NCBI GenBank assembly: GCA_029204045.2
Contig: CM055080.1
Span: forward strand, 7,774,902-7,838,901
Source of the DNA: Tillandsia leiboldiana
Taxonomy: Eukaryota > Streptophyta > Magnoliopsida > Poales > Bromeliaceae
Direction of reading: 5' to 3'
DNA: 64,000 nucleotides
How positions within the stretch are numbered: position 1 is the stretch's first letter; every line of letters begins with the position of its first letter. The notes beneath the pieces were generated by a model. The model was given only the letters and a program-made list of their open reading frames with translations, searched no databases and was not told the origin of the DNA. Of the stretch, positions 42,879 to 54,100 are shown piece after piece. The position numbers were made by a program, and so were the translations under genes.

Positions 42879-43324
42879 TGTGATGATCCAGACTCCCGCA
42901 GGAACTGTGCAACATTAAACAGTGATTGTATGGAGCTTATTCGGTGAAACAGAGCTTGTAGAATCAAAATTGGACATTTAATATAGACTCTGCGCGAAAA
43001 TCGGAGCAAATGGGATTTTCTGGGAGCTTCCGGCAAAATTTCGGATGAGAATTTGGCGAAATGGACAGCGGATTTGGACTCAGCGCGCGAAAACGATCGA
43101 AATGGTATATTCGCTTTATTTTTTCGGCACTTGGTACTGTTCACCGGAACAGTAACCGCCGGCCGGAATTACTGTTCCGGCCGCCGGCGGCGAGCGGCGA
43201 GCGGCGGCGGGCGGCGGCGGGCAGCGGCGCAGCGGCGGCACAGCGGCGGAGTGCGGAGGCGCGCAGCGCGGGTGCGCGGTCCATGGGCCGGGCGTGCACC
43301 GGGAGCACCGAAGCCTCCCCTTGC

Positions 43325-43511
43325 CACGTGGCGCTTCCTCATTGGTTGGCCGGCTTCTAGAAGTCCACGGGGACTGTGACACGTGGCACACCCGGATTGG
43401 CTGACAGGATCCGGAAGACCCGGCGCGGGGACCGGGCCCGTGCTCCACGTGGACACGTGGCGTCTTCTGAGTGGCCCTTGCACAGGCTGTTCCCTGTTTT
43501 GTGGACACGTG
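43325..43511 (+). promoter_or_regulatory. Five G-box (CACGTG) motifs upstream of TATA
   Basis: CACGTG cores at 43325, 43380, 43446, 43454 and 43506, most followed by GC. This is the binding core for plant bZIP and bHLH factors (ABA, light and stress responses). The cluster lies 70-255 bases above the TATA box, where such elements act. Confidence 0.65.
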
Positions 43512-43579
43512 GCGCGTTTTGGTTGGCCCGTTTCGGTGTTTCCTGTTCGGATCCGATCCTGTGTGGAGCCTCAGCCCAT

Positions 43580-43587
43580 TATAAATA
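43580..43587 (+). promoter_or_regulatory. TATA box, Tekay 5' LTR
   Basis: TATAAATA followed by GGGCC; the same box is in the 3' LTR at 51836-51843. Confidence 0.8.
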
Positions 43588-44344
43588 GGGCCCCCCACCC
43601 CCTCTCTTTGCACCTCGGTTTTCGAGCCCTTAGAAAGAGAACCAGAGTTTGGGCCCTCTACGAAACTTCTTCCTCTCTCTCTCTTCTCTCTCTCCTCCAA
43701 ATCTCAGAATTTTTGGAGTTACTGTTAGTGAGTTATCTGCGACGCGGCGCACTGCGACGGTTTTCTTTTTCGGCCCATTTCCCGTCGCAGTTCCGTCGAA
43801 AATTCCCTGTGGGCTAACCAGGAGGAATTTTTGGATGATTTTTGTGACAGCGCGTTCCTAAGAGGTAAGGCTTCGATTTCCGTGTTGATCACTTTGCTCC
43901 ATTTCGTACTTTTGGCACGATTCCCGAGGCCTCTTTGACCCCCCTTTTTGCTGTGGAAATTTATGGACAGTGTCAACTTCTCCGATTTTTATCTTGGCGT
44001 AGGAGCATCAGATCGAGGCGTTTAAAGAGTCGATTTTGATCTACTCTTCGCGAGGAACGCAACCGTAATTTTTCTAGATTTTTCTGAGCACTATACAGAG
44101 GTGAAAAACTCCTCTCTTTTCGTGCTATTTGAAAAACAGCAAAAGCTGTATTTTTATGAATAATATAGTTACACCCTGTGCAATGTGTGTTGCTGTAGGG
44201 CACCGTTCCCGGCAGACAGCAGTTCTAGGGGACTGTGGACAGCCAGGAGACTATCTGGGTGTGATTTGAGATGTTCGAGGTGGGCGGTTGTTGCTTACCT
44301 CATTTTTGACATGCTCACTGGGATTATTGGAACTCCCCTAAAAT

Positions 44345-44485
44345 TCAATTGATAAGAACAATTGGGACAAACTAATATGACAATTGATGAGAACAATTGG
44401 GATAAACTAATATGACAAATGATGAGAACCATTGGGACTACTAACAGGACTACTAACAGGACTACTAACAGGACAACTAACAGGA
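44345..44485 (+). repeat. Short tandem repeats in Tekay R/U5
   Basis: About two and a half copies of a 35-bp unit (AATTGATGAGAACAATTGGG..ATATGAC) followed by four copies of a 12-bp unit based on ACTAACAGGACT. Repeated in the 3' LTR (about 52601-52745) with one 1-bp deletion. Confidence 0.85.
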
Positions 44486-45143
44486 CAATTGATGAGAACC
44501 GCTGGGACGAACTCTCCTAAAATTTAATATAACCCCACCAATTATATGATGATTTATATTGGGACAAAGGCTATAATCTCGCATGCAATAACTTTCATAA
44601 CAATCAATCTTTTTTATAAATATTTGACACTTTTCTACAGCTTTTAAATAATGGCATGCTTTCTTGCTCATCTAGTTAGCCACTATTTATTGCTACACTA
44701 TCATCTTGGAAATTGTACATGTTTCATTGTTGTCCTGTGCATCCAGAGGCTTGTTGCTCAAGTGTGAGCAGGGGTTTGGGATAGTGTAGTCGAGATTGCA
44801 TTAGATTATGGATTTGTGGGGTATTGCGGTGACCGCGGACAGTAGGCGGTCGACCAGATATTTATCCTTGCATCAGATTAGGGATGAGTCTGGTCTATTT
44901 TGCATCAGCTGAGGATCGGGTTATCCTAGTGGATGGTTTTCCCACTTGTTAAGTACTATGGCATCAGATCGGGGTTTTCTTTAGTGGATAGTTTTTCCCA
45001 CTTTGATCATAGTCATGATCCAGTCCTGCTGTTTTATGGCACTTCTGATACTTATTACTGAGATATTTTACTCGTGTGGGTCGCTCCCCTCGAGTGCCAC
45101 TCCGGAGTGTGTTACAGACAGACTTTGAGTCCTTGAGACTCCT

Positions 45144-45293
45144 ATCCCCTATCGGTGTTATGCGTTGACCAGCATACCCAATTTGGCAAACACTATTCCC
45201 TATCGGTGTCATGCGTTGGCCAGCATACCCGATTTGGCAAACACTATCCCCTATCGGTGTTATGCATTGGCCAGCATACCCGATTTGGCAAGG
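45144..45293 (+). repeat. Three tandem 51-bp repeats in Tekay R/U5
   Basis: Units begin at ATCGGTGTTATGCGTTG (45151, 45202 and 45253) and contain CAGCATACCC and ATTTGGCAAACACTAT. Period exactly 51. The same array is in the 3' LTR (53400-53549). Confidence 0.92.
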
Positions 45294-45972
45294 CACAGCA
45301 GGCAGTACCAGTGACACAAGACTGAGTTATTTCAGGCAGGCATGTTTGGTATTGTTGCATACAGTCATTTCATGCTACATGACATTTAGAGGCATACTAG
45401 TGGTGGTTTCCCTTTATTCAGCAGTTCTGTTTACAGCTTTACCACTTATTCCTTTCTGGCCTCTAGTAGTCCTAGTGGGTGCGTCAGAGTTGAGGTTTTT
45501 GCCCACTAGGGGAGGCTACTGGTTTATCTGGTAGTTCTCACCCCCATTGTTCTTTTCTGTTTCTTTCTTCTCCTTTATTTTTGCAGAGTCGTCTGCGGGA
45601 GCTGCTAGGCCATCGGCAGCTGATCGAGGTAAGGGGATCGCTGAATAGATAGATCTCCTGGGAGACTGAGAGCTGTTAGATAGATGCTGCACCCTTTACT
45701 CAGACTATGGTATTCTTCTTTTATTCTAGGTCTGGCTTTCGCCAGCTGGATGTACTATTTTGGTGAGCTGGGAGATTATTGTACTTATTACAGCTTTATT
45801 AGTAGTCCTAGTCTGAGATACTATGTGGTTCTTCCACTTCAGCTCTGTATTATGCTCTTTTATTGTTTATATTATATCAGAGCAGGTTACCAGCGCTTCG
45901 TGTACTCGGGAAATCCCATGTGCACGGCGGATCTGTTGGCGAGCCCGGGTTCCGGGGCGTGACAGATTAAGT

Positions 45973-45984
45973 TGGTATCAGAGC
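45973..45984 (+). promoter_or_regulatory. tRNA-iMet primer-binding site, Tekay element
   Basis: TGGTATCAGAGC, eight bases after the 5' LTR end. Confidence 0.95.
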
Positions 45985-46253
45985 TTAGGGATTGGTCAGT
46001 TGGGACTTAGGAAACCCTAGGCTTTTGGTAGACCCTAGGATAATAGGGTACGAGAGACGTGATATTTGCGAAAGTCGTTGATTTATTGTTTGACTCTTCC
46101 AGTGAGAGAAGAGGGATCGACATGCCTAATTTCTGGTGAACCGTTATGTTGGCTGCAGACAACATAAAGTCACCGAAATATGGGGGTGTCTTTGACTTTC
46201 GCTAGATTGGGTCGTGTGGGGATATGATACTGAGTGTGGTTTCTTGTGATAGG

Positions 46254-49200
46254 ATGCCTCCGCGACGTAGAATGTTGACGCGTTCTCAGCCTGAATCCCC
46301 TGAGCCCGAGCCGGAGGAGTCCGAGCAGGGCCAGCAGAGTGAGGTGCAGGAGCTTCAGGCTCAGATGGCCCAGATGGCAGAGGCCGTGCAGCGTCAGGAG
46401 GAGGCCATGGGTCGGCTGACGCAGATGTTAGAACAGAGGGCGCAGCCTGTTGTTGCACCCCCTGAGAGTTCTCCCGTACCACCCTCCCCTGCTGTGGCTT
46501 CCCCAGTTGGACCGGTGACCACGGCATCCCCTGTTGCTCAGGGAGCAATCCGGCCATTGACTCCTGCGGAGGAGCAGGAGATTGCTGACAAACTTACTCG
46601 GTTCTGTAAGCGGGGACCGCCCAGGTTTTCAGGGCGGAATACCCAGCCGTGGGAGATCGGGACTTGGCTTTCGTCAATGGAGAAGTTATTCCGGGACTTC
46701 TTCATTGACCAGAAGTACAGGGTACATATGGCTGTACACTGCTTAGACGGGGACGCTGATGCATGGTGGCGTCGGGTAGAGCCTCTGGAGTTCCAGATCA
46801 CTCGACAGCTACCCTGGTCAGAGTTTAAGAAGATGATTCTGGATACGTACTTTTCCACGAGTATGAAGAAAAAGCTGGAAGATGATTTGAAGAATCTTCA
46901 GCAAGGCGACCGGACGGCATTAGACTATTTTCAGGAGTTCACGCGGTTACTCAACTGCGTACCCTATGTCGCCAGGGATGGACCGCACCAGGTGGAGCTC
47001 TTTGAGTCGGGCCTGCGCCCAGAAATCTATACTCTGGTGCATGCTCAGAGACTACAGACCTTGGAGGAGGCAGCAGAGCATGCCCAGTGGGTTGAGAGGG
47101 GAGACCACGTCGTCGCCAGACGTGGGGGCCTGGTCGCTCAAGGCGCAGACAGGAAGCGACCAGCGCAGGACGACGGGGGACAGGCCAGTTCTTGGAGGCC
47201 GCCACGACCGCCACGGCCTCAGTTTTCCGGCCGTGGGCGTTCTGAGCGGCGAGGGCCTGGGGGATCCCAGAGGCCACCGCAGCATCAGCAGCAACAGCAT
47301 TCGCATCAGCAGAGATCGCAGTCGCGGCAGCAAGGGCCTCCGCGACAGAGGCAGCAGGCGAGGCAGCCCCAGGCTACGGTTAGGTGCATTTTCTGCCAGG
47401 GACAGCATAACTCTGATGCTTGTGATCTGAGGTTTGGCCGCTGTTATCGGTGTGGACAGTCTGGCCACCTCCGAGCTGCCTGCCCATATGCACCATCGAC
47501 GGCTCCTTCTTCAGCATCTGCTCCTTCTTCGTCTCAGCAACGGTCGACGGCTCAGCGGCCATATGCTCCAGCAAGCTGGCCATCTTCTTCCCATCCCACG
47601 GAGTATCGCCCTCCAGCTCAAAGTGGGCGAGTGTATGCTGCACAGGTAGAGGACTCTTCGGCAGCAGATCACGTGGTGGCAGGTATCACCTTACTTTCTG
47701 GCATTAGGACTCGTACATTATTTGATACTGGAGCATCGCATTCTTTTATTAGTAAATCATTTGCATCATTACATGGGATAGAGGTAGGACTTTTGCCACG
47801 TGCAAGAGAGGTTCAGATCCCCGATCACACCTTGCACGTGGAGGAGTGTTGTTGGTCCTGCCCGATGCAAATCGAGTCCTGGATTATGCCAGCTGACCTG
47901 TTGGTCCTGAGACAATTGAAGGACTTCGATGTGGTCCTCGGGATGGACTGGCTGGCTCGGTATTTCGTGACTATTGACTGTGCCGCAAGGACGGTCACTT
48001 TTAGAGAACCAGGCCAGGAGATGATGGTATACCGGGGATGTCAGAGTGCTTTCTTTGCCTCTATGGTTTCGACTTCCCGAGCAAGGCAGATGATCCATCG
48101 AGGATGTGTAGCCTTTTTGGCTAGTGTTGTTGAGGGGCCTACGGCGGCACCGGAACTCGGGGATATCCCTATTGCCCGCGAGTTCCCGGATGTTTTCCCA
48201 CCTGAGCTGACTCGCATGCCGCCAGATAGGGAGATTGAGTTTGTGATTGACGTAGTTCCGGGAACTGCGCCAATCTCAAAGGCTCCTTACCGGATAGCAC
48301 CGGCTGAGTTGCGAGAGCTTAAGGCGCAACTTCAGGATTTAATGGATAAGGGCTTTATTAGGCCGAGTGTGTCGCCTTGGGGAGCGCCGGTGCTATTCGT
48401 GAAAAAGAAGGATGGGTCACTTCGATTATGTGTGGACTATAGAGAATTAAATAAAGTGACCATCAAGAACAAGTACCCTTTGCCGCGCATCGATGATCTT
48501 TTTGATCAGCTGCAAGGGTCTTGTGTCTTCTCTAAGATAGATTTGCAGTCTGGTTACCACCAGTTGAAGGTGAAGGCCGAGGATATTCCGAAAACGGCAT
48601 TTAGATCACGGTATGGGCATTATGAATTCACAGTTATGCCTTTTGGGCTAACTAATGCCCCTGCCGCGTTCATGGATTTGATGAACCGGATCTTCCGACC
48701 TTATTTGGACCGGTTCGTGGTGGTGTTCATTGATGATATCTTGGTCTACTCTCGAAGTGATGCTGAGCATGAGGAGCACTTAAGGATTGTGCTGCAACTT
48801 CTGCGAGAGAAGAAGTTGTTTGCCAAGCTAGCAAAATGCGAGTTTTGGCTTCGGGAGGTAGTCTTCTTAGGCCATGTGATTTCCGCCACAGGTGTGGCAG
48901 TAGACCCAGCAAAGATTGAGGCAGTCCGTGATTGGCCCCGACCGACGACGGTTTCTGAGGTACGTAGCTTTATGGGTTTAGCTGGGTATTACCGTCGGTT
49001 TGTGGAAGGCTTTGCGAAGCTCTCCACACCCCTCACTCGCTTGACGCGTAAGGGAGTGAAGTTTATCTGGAGTGAGGACTGTCAAAAGAGCTTTGAGGAG
49101 CTGAAAAATAGACTGATGACCGCTCCTATCCTTTCCCTTCCTGTTATGGGAAAAGGATATGTGATCTATAGTGACGCATCACACAGCGAACTTGGTTGTG

Positions 49201-51071
49201 TGCTGATGCAGGAAGGGAGGGTAATTGCTTATGCATCAAGGCAACTCAAGGATTATGAGAAGAATTACCCTACCCATGACTTGGAGCTCGCTGCCGTGGT
49301 TTTTGCACTAAAGCTCTGGCGTCATTATCTATATGGGGAGCATTGTGAAATCTACACCGACCACAAGAGCCTAAAATACCTGTTCACGCAGAAGGAGTTG
49401 AATTTGAGGCAACGTAGGTGGTTAGAGTTATTAAAGGATTATGATGTAGATATTCTCTACCACCCAGGCAAGGCTAATGTGGTCGCTGATGCCTTGAGTA
49501 GGAGGGCGGTGCAAAGTTTGTCTATGTTGATCACAGACCAGGCACCGCTATTAGAGGAAATGAGACGACTCGAGATAGAGGTTGTGTCCCCTGGGGTCTC
49601 TGCTAGGCTGACATCTTTAGTCTTACAGCCCACTCTGCTAGACAGGATCAGGGAGAAACAGAGTGAGGACCCCCACTTGACCAGGATTAGAGATCAAATT
49701 CCGAGTGATCAGTCTGGGGACTTTACAATAGATGCCTCGGGAGTACTAAGGTACAGAAACCGAGCATGTGTGCCAATAGATGTGGAGATTAGAGAACAGA
49801 TATTGCGAGAGGCCCATTATACACCTTATACCCTACATCCTGGTGGGACTAAGATGTATAAGGACCTCAAGGCACACTTCTGGTGGAAAGGCATGAAAAG
49901 GGATATTGGGAGATTTGTGGCGCAGTGTTTAACCTGTCAGCAGGTGAAAGCTGAGCATCGAGTGCCAGCTGGCAAGTTACAAAGTCTCCCAATCCCCGAG
50001 TGGAAATGGGACCACATTACAATGGACTTTGTGGTCGGACTACCGAGGGCCCAGGGAGGAGCAGACGCTATCTGGGTAGTTATTGATAGACTTACCAAGT
50101 CGGCGCACTTTCTGCCCATGCAGACTACGTGGCCACTTGAGCGACTAGCCCAGCTATATCTAGATGAGATAGTTAGATTGCATGGAGTCCCCGCCTCCAT
50201 TGTATCAGATAGAGACCCGAGGTTTGTTTCACGTTTCTGGATGAGTTTGCAGACAACCTTGGGAACTCAGCTTAGGTTCAGTACTGCTTTTCATCCGCAG
50301 ACGGATGGACAGTCAGAACGGACGATACAAATCCTGGAGGACATGCTGAGGGCTTGTGTCTTGGATTTCGGCGGAGGGTGGATTCGGCATTTATCTTTGG
50401 CTGAATTCGCGTACAACAATAGCTTTCAAGCGAGCATTCAGATGGCTCCGTTTGAAGCATTGTATGGACGCAAGTGTCGATCACCACTTTATTGGAGTGA
50501 CGTAGGCGAGAGGCGGACCTTGGGACCAGATGTCTTGATAGAGGCAGAAGAGAAGGTCCGGGTGATTCGAAAGCATCTTCAGACCGCCCAAAGCCGACAG
50601 AGGAGCTATGCCGACATTCGGCGACGAGATTTAGAATTTCAGGTTGGAGATCATGTATTCCTGAAAGTCTCGCCGTCCAAAGGAATCAGGAGGTTCGGCA
50701 TTCGTGGGAAACTTAGCCCCCGATATATTGGACCCTTTGAGGTATTGGGGCGTATCGGGCCAGTTGCCTACCGACTCGCACTTCCTCCAAGGCTTGCTGG
50801 TGTCCATGATGTATTTCATGTTTCTACTTTGAGGAAGTATATCTTCGACCCATCGCACGTCATCGACTTCACACCGCTTGAGATCAGCGAGGATTTGAGG
50901 TATGAAGAACGCCCACTGCGAGTTCTGGATCGAGAGGTGAAAGAATTACGCAGTCGGGCCATTCCCTATGTGAAGATCCAATGGAGCAATCATGACGAGC
51001 GCGAGGCTACATGGGAGCTCGAGTCGGAGATGAGGAATGCTCACCCCTACTTATTCGAGACATCGGACTGA
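46254..51071 (+). CDS. Tekay gag-pol polyprotein with chromodomain
   Basis: One intact frame, open from 46224; the start at 46254 (MPPRRRMLTRSQ) is preferred because it matches the basic N-terminus of related Gags and follows a splice-acceptor-like TAG|G. Domains, numbered from 46224: retrotransposon Gag (about 145-260, WWRRVEPLEF), Gln-rich basic linker, zinc knuckle CYRCGQSGHLRAAC (about 405), protease LFDTGASHSFIS (about 500), RT (about 690-860) with FIDDILVYS near 835, RNase H from YSDAS near 981 with TDHKSLKYLF, integrase HHCC zinc finger near 1200 (CLTCQQVK), catalytic core with MDFVVGLP, RDPRF and the Glu in DGQSERTIQILED, GPF/Y-type GPFEVLGRIGPVAYRL, and chromodomain (about 1565-1610, VKIQWSNHDEREATWELE). 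No stop or frameshift. Produces the capsid, protease, polymerase and integrase for its own transposition. Confidence 0.96.
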   Translation: MPPRRRMLTRSQPESPEPEPEESEQGQQSEVQELQAQMAQMAEAVQRQEEAMGRLTQMLEQRAQPVVAPPESSPVPPSPAVASPVGPVTTASPVAQGAIRPLTPAEEQEIADKLTRFCKRGPPRFSGRNTQPWEIGTWLSSMEKLFRDFFIDQKYRVHMAVHCLDGDADAWWRRVEPLEFQITRQLPWSEFKKMILDTYFSTSMKKKLEDDLKNLQQGDRTALDYFQEFTRLLNCVPYVARDGPHQVELFESGLRPEIYTLVHAQRLQTLEEAAEHAQWVERGDHVVARRGGLVAQGADRKRPAQDDGGQASSWRPPRPPRPQFSGRGRSERRGPGGSQRPPQHQQQQHSHQQRSQSRQQGPPRQRQQARQPQATVRCIFCQGQHNSDACDLRFGRCYRCGQSGHLRAACPYAPSTAPSSASAPSSSQQRSTAQRPYAPASWPSSSHPTEYRPPAQSGRVYAAQVEDSSAADHVVAGITLLSGIRTRTLFDTGASHSFISKSFASLHGIEVGLLPRAREVQIPDHTLHVEECCWSCPMQIESWIMPADLLVLRQLKDFDVVLGMDWLARYFVTIDCAARTVTFREPGQEMMVYRGCQSAFFASMVSTSRARQMIHRGCVAFLASVVEGPTAAPELGDIPIAREFPDVFPPELTRMPPDREIEFVIDVVPGTAPISKAPYRIAPAELRELKAQLQDLMDKGFIRPSVSPWGAPVLFVKKKDGSLRLCVDYRELNKVTIKNKYPLPRIDDLFDQLQGSCVFSKIDLQSGYHQLKVKAEDIPKTAFRSRYGHYEFTVMPFGLTNAPAAFMDLMNRIFRPYLDRFVVVFIDDILVYSRSDAEHEEHLRIVLQLLREKKLFAKLAKCEFWLREVVFLGHVISATGVAVDPAKIEAVRDWPRPTTVSEVRSFMGLAGYYRRFVEGFAKLSTPLTRLTRKGVKFIWSEDCQKSFEELKNRLMTAPILSLPVMGKGYVIYSDASHSELGCVLMQEGRVIAYASRQLKDYEKNYPTHDLELAAVVFALKLWRHYLYGEHCEIYTDHKSLKYLFTQKELNLRQRRWLELLKDYDVDILYHPGKANVVADALSRRAVQSLSMLITDQAPLLEEMRRLEIEVVSPGVSARLTSLVLQPTLLDRIREKQSEDPHLTRIRDQIPSDQSGDFTIDASGVLRYRNRACVPIDVEIREQILREAHYTPYTLHPGGTKMYKDLKAHFWWKGMKRDIGRFVAQCLTCQQVKAEHRVPAGKLQSLPIPEWKWDHITMDFVVGLPRAQGGADAIWVVIDRLTKSAHFLPMQTTWPLERLAQLYLDEIVRLHGVPASIVSDRDPRFVSRFWMSLQTTLGTQLRFSTAFHPQTDGQSERTIQILEDMLRACVLDFGGGWIRHLSLAEFAYNNSFQASIQMAPFEALYGRKCRSPLYWSDVGERRTLGPDVLIEAEEKVRVIRKHLQTAQSRQRSYADIRRRDLEFQVGDHVFLKVSPSKGIRRFGIRGKLSPRYIGPFEVLGRIGPVAYRLALPPRLAGVHDVFHVSTLRKYIFDPSHVIDFTPLEISEDLRYEERPLRVLDREVKELRSRAIPYVKIQWSNHDEREATWELESEMRNAHPYLFETSD

Positions 51072-51112
51072 GGATTATTGTTTAGTCTCGTTTCGAGGAC
51101 GAAACTCTTTTT

Positions 51113-51124
51113 AGTGGGGGAGGA
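51113..51124 (+). promoter_or_regulatory. Polypurine tract, Tekay element
   Basis: AGTGGGGGAGGA directly before the 3' LTR. Confidence 0.92.
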
Positions 51125-54100
51125 TGTGATGATCCAGACTCCCGCAGGAACTGTGCAACATTAAACAGTGATTGTAGGGAGCTTATTCGGTGAAACAGAG
51201 CTTGTAGAATCAAAATTGGACATTTAATATAGACTCTGCGCGAAAATCAGAGCAAATGGGATTTTCCGGGAGCTTCCGGCAAAATTTCGGATGAGAATTT
51301 GGCGAAATGGACAGCGGATTTGGACTCAGCGCGCGAAAACGATCGAAATGGTATATTCGCTTTATTTTTTCGGCACTTGGTACTGTTCACCGGAACAGTA
51401 ACCGCCGGCCGGAATTACTGTTCCGGCCGCCGGCGGCGAGCGGCGAGCGGCGGCGGGCGGCGGCGCACGGCGGCGGGCAGCGGCGCAGCGGCGGCACAGC
51501 GGCGGAGTGCGGAGGCGCGCAGCGCGGGTGCGCGGTCCATGGGCCGGGCGTGCACCGGGAGCACCGAAGCCTCCCCTTGCCACGTGGCGCTTCCTCATTG
51601 GTTGGCCGGCTTCTAGAAGTCCACGGGGACTGTGACACGTGGCACACCCGGATTGGCTGACAGGATCCGGAAGACCCGGCGCGGGGACCGGGCCCGTGCT
51701 CCACGTGGACACGTGGCGTCTTCTGAGTGGCCCTTGCACAGGCTGTTCCCTGTTTTGTGGACACGTGGCGCGTTTTGGTTGGCCCGTTTCGGTGTTTCCT
51801 GTTCGGATCCGATCCTGTGTGGAGCCTCAGCCCATTATAAATAGGGCCCCCCACCCCCTCTCTTTGCACCTCAGTTTTCGAGCCCTTAGAAAGAGAACCA
51901 GAGTTTGGGCCCTCTACGAAATTTCTTCCTCTCTCTCTCTTCTCTCTCTCCTCCAAATCTCAGAATTTTTGGAGTTACTGTTAGTGAGTTATCTGCGACG
52001 CGGCGCACTGCGACGGTTTTCTTTTTCGGCCCATTTCCCATCGCAGTTCCGTCGAAAATTCCCTGTGGGCTAACCAGGAGGAATTTTTGGATGATTTTTG
52101 CGACAGCGCGTTCCTAAGAGGTAAGGCTTCGATTTCCGTGTTGATCACTTTGCTCCATTTCGTACTTTTGGCACGATTCCCGAGGCCTCTTTGACCCCCC
52201 TTTTTGCTGTGGAAATTTATGGACAGTGTCAACTTCTCCGATTTTTATCTTGGCGTAGGAGCATCAGATCGAGGCGTTTAAAGAGTCGATTTTGATCTAC
52301 TCTTCGCGAGGAACGCAACCGTAATTTTTCTGGATTTTTCTGAGCACTATACAGAGGTGAAAAACTCCTCTCTTTTCGTGCTATTTGAAAAACAGCAAAA
52401 GCTGTATTTTTATGAATAATATAGTTACACCCTGTGCAATGTGTGTTGCTGTAGGGCACCGTTCCCGGCAGACAGCAGTTCTAGGGGACTGTGGACAGCC
52501 AGGAGACTATCTGGGTGTGATTTGAGATGTTCGAGGTGGGCGGTTGTTGCTTACCTCATTTTTGACATGCTCACTGGGATTATTGGAACTCCCCTAAAAT
52601 TCAATTGATAAGAACAATTGGGACAAACTAATATGACAATTGATGAGAACAATTGGGATAAACTAATATGACAATGATGAGAACCATTGGGACTACTAAC
52701 AGGACTACTAACAGGACTACTAACAGGACAACTAACAGGACAATTGATGAGAACCGCTGGGACGAACTCTCCTAAAATTTAATATAACCCCACCAATTAT
52801 ATGATGATTTATATTGGGACAAAGGCTATAATCTCGCATGCAATAACTTTCATAACAATCAATCTTTTTTTATAAATATTTGACACTTTTCTACAGCTTT
52901 TAAATAATGGCATGCTTTCTTGCTCATCTAGTTAGCCACTATTTATTGCTACACTATCATCTTGGGAATTGTACATGTTTCATTGTTGTCCTGTGCATCC
53001 AGAGGCTTGTTGCTCAAGTGTGAGCAGGGGTTTGGGATAGTGTAGTCGAGATTGCATTAGATTATGGATTTGTGGGGTATTGCGGTGACCGCGGACAGTA
53101 GGCGGTCGACCAGATATTTATCCTTGCATCAGATTAGGGATGAGTCTGGTCTATTTTGCATCAGCTGAGGATCGGGTTATCCTAGTGGATGGTTTTCCCA
53201 CTTGTTAAGTACTATGGCATCAGATCGGGGTTTTCTTTAGTGGATAGTTTTTCCCACTTTGATCATAGTCATGATCCAGTCCTGCTGTTTTATGGCACTT
53301 CTGATACTTATTACTGAGATATTTTACTCGTGTGGGTCGCTCCCCTCGAGTGCCACTCCGGAGTGTGTTACAGACAGACTTTGAGTCCTTGAGACTCCTA
53401 TCCCCTATCGGTGTTATGCGTTGACCAGCATACCCAATTTGGCAAACACTATTCCCTATCGGTGTCATGCGTTGGCCAGCATACCCGATTTGGCAAACAC
53501 TATCCCCTATCGGTGTTATGCATTGGCCAGCATACCCGATTTGGCAAGGCACAGCAGGCAGTACCAGTGACACAAGACTGAGTTATTTCAGGCAGGCATG
53601 TTTGGTATTGTTGCATACAGTCATTTCATGCTACATGACATTTAGAGGCATACTAGTGGTGGTTTCCCTTTATTCAGCAGTTCTGTTTACAGCTTTACCA
53701 CTTATTCCTTTCTGGCCTCTAGTAGTCCTAGTGGGTGCGTCAGAGTTGAGGTTTTTGCCCACTAGGGGAGGCTACTGGTTTATCTGGTAGTTCTCACCCC
53801 CATTGTTCTTTTCTGTTTCTTTCTTCTCCTTTATTTTTGCAGAGTCGTCTGCGGGAGCTGCTAGGCCATCGGCAGCTGATCGAGGTAAGGGGATCGCTGA
53901 ATAGATAGATCTCCTGGGAGACTGAGAGCTGTTAGATAGATGCTGCACCCTTTACTCAGACTATGGTATTCTTCTTTTATTCTAGGTCTGGCTTTCGCCA
54001 GCTGGATGTACTATTTTGGTGAGCTGGGAGATTATTGTACTTATTACAGCTTTATTAGTAGTCCCAGTCTGAGATACTATGTGGTTCTTCCACTTCAGAT

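Larger units (their letters stand above)
43865..45586 (+). other. Candidate intron within the Tekay LTR
   Basis: Donor AGAG|GTAAGG at 43865 and acceptor preceded by a 30-base pyrimidine tract ending TTTGCAG at 45586. A second donor (CGAG|GTAAGG, 45629) and possible acceptors (TTATTCTAG near 45730, TGTGATAG at 46252, two bases before ATGCCTCC) suggest further leader splicing that could remove the primer site from a translated mRNA. Prediction only. Confidence 0.45.
42879..45964 (+). repeat. 5' LTR of the Tekay element (3086 bp)
   Basis: Begins TGTGATGATCC and ends CCGGGGCGTGACA. U3: a GC-rich block (43160-43290), five CACGTG boxes (43325-43511), TATAAATA (43580-43587). R/U5: a donor-like AG|GTAAGG (43865), tandem repeats (44345-44485 and 45144-45293), and a strong acceptor-like tract ending TTTGCAG at 45586. 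Frames inside the LTR on both strands (for example 43053-43817) are not genes. Confidence 0.95.

Noticed and set aside
43053..43817. Frames of 100-194 codons on both strands, duplicated at 51299-52073
   Set aside because: They are in the GC-rich LTR U3/R of the Tekay element, contain its TATA box, and are copied only because there are two LTRs.
46224..46253. Upstream start at 46224 for the Tekay polyprotein
   Set aside because: The extra ten residues are unlike related Gag N-termini, and 46254 matches them and follows a splice-acceptor-like site.
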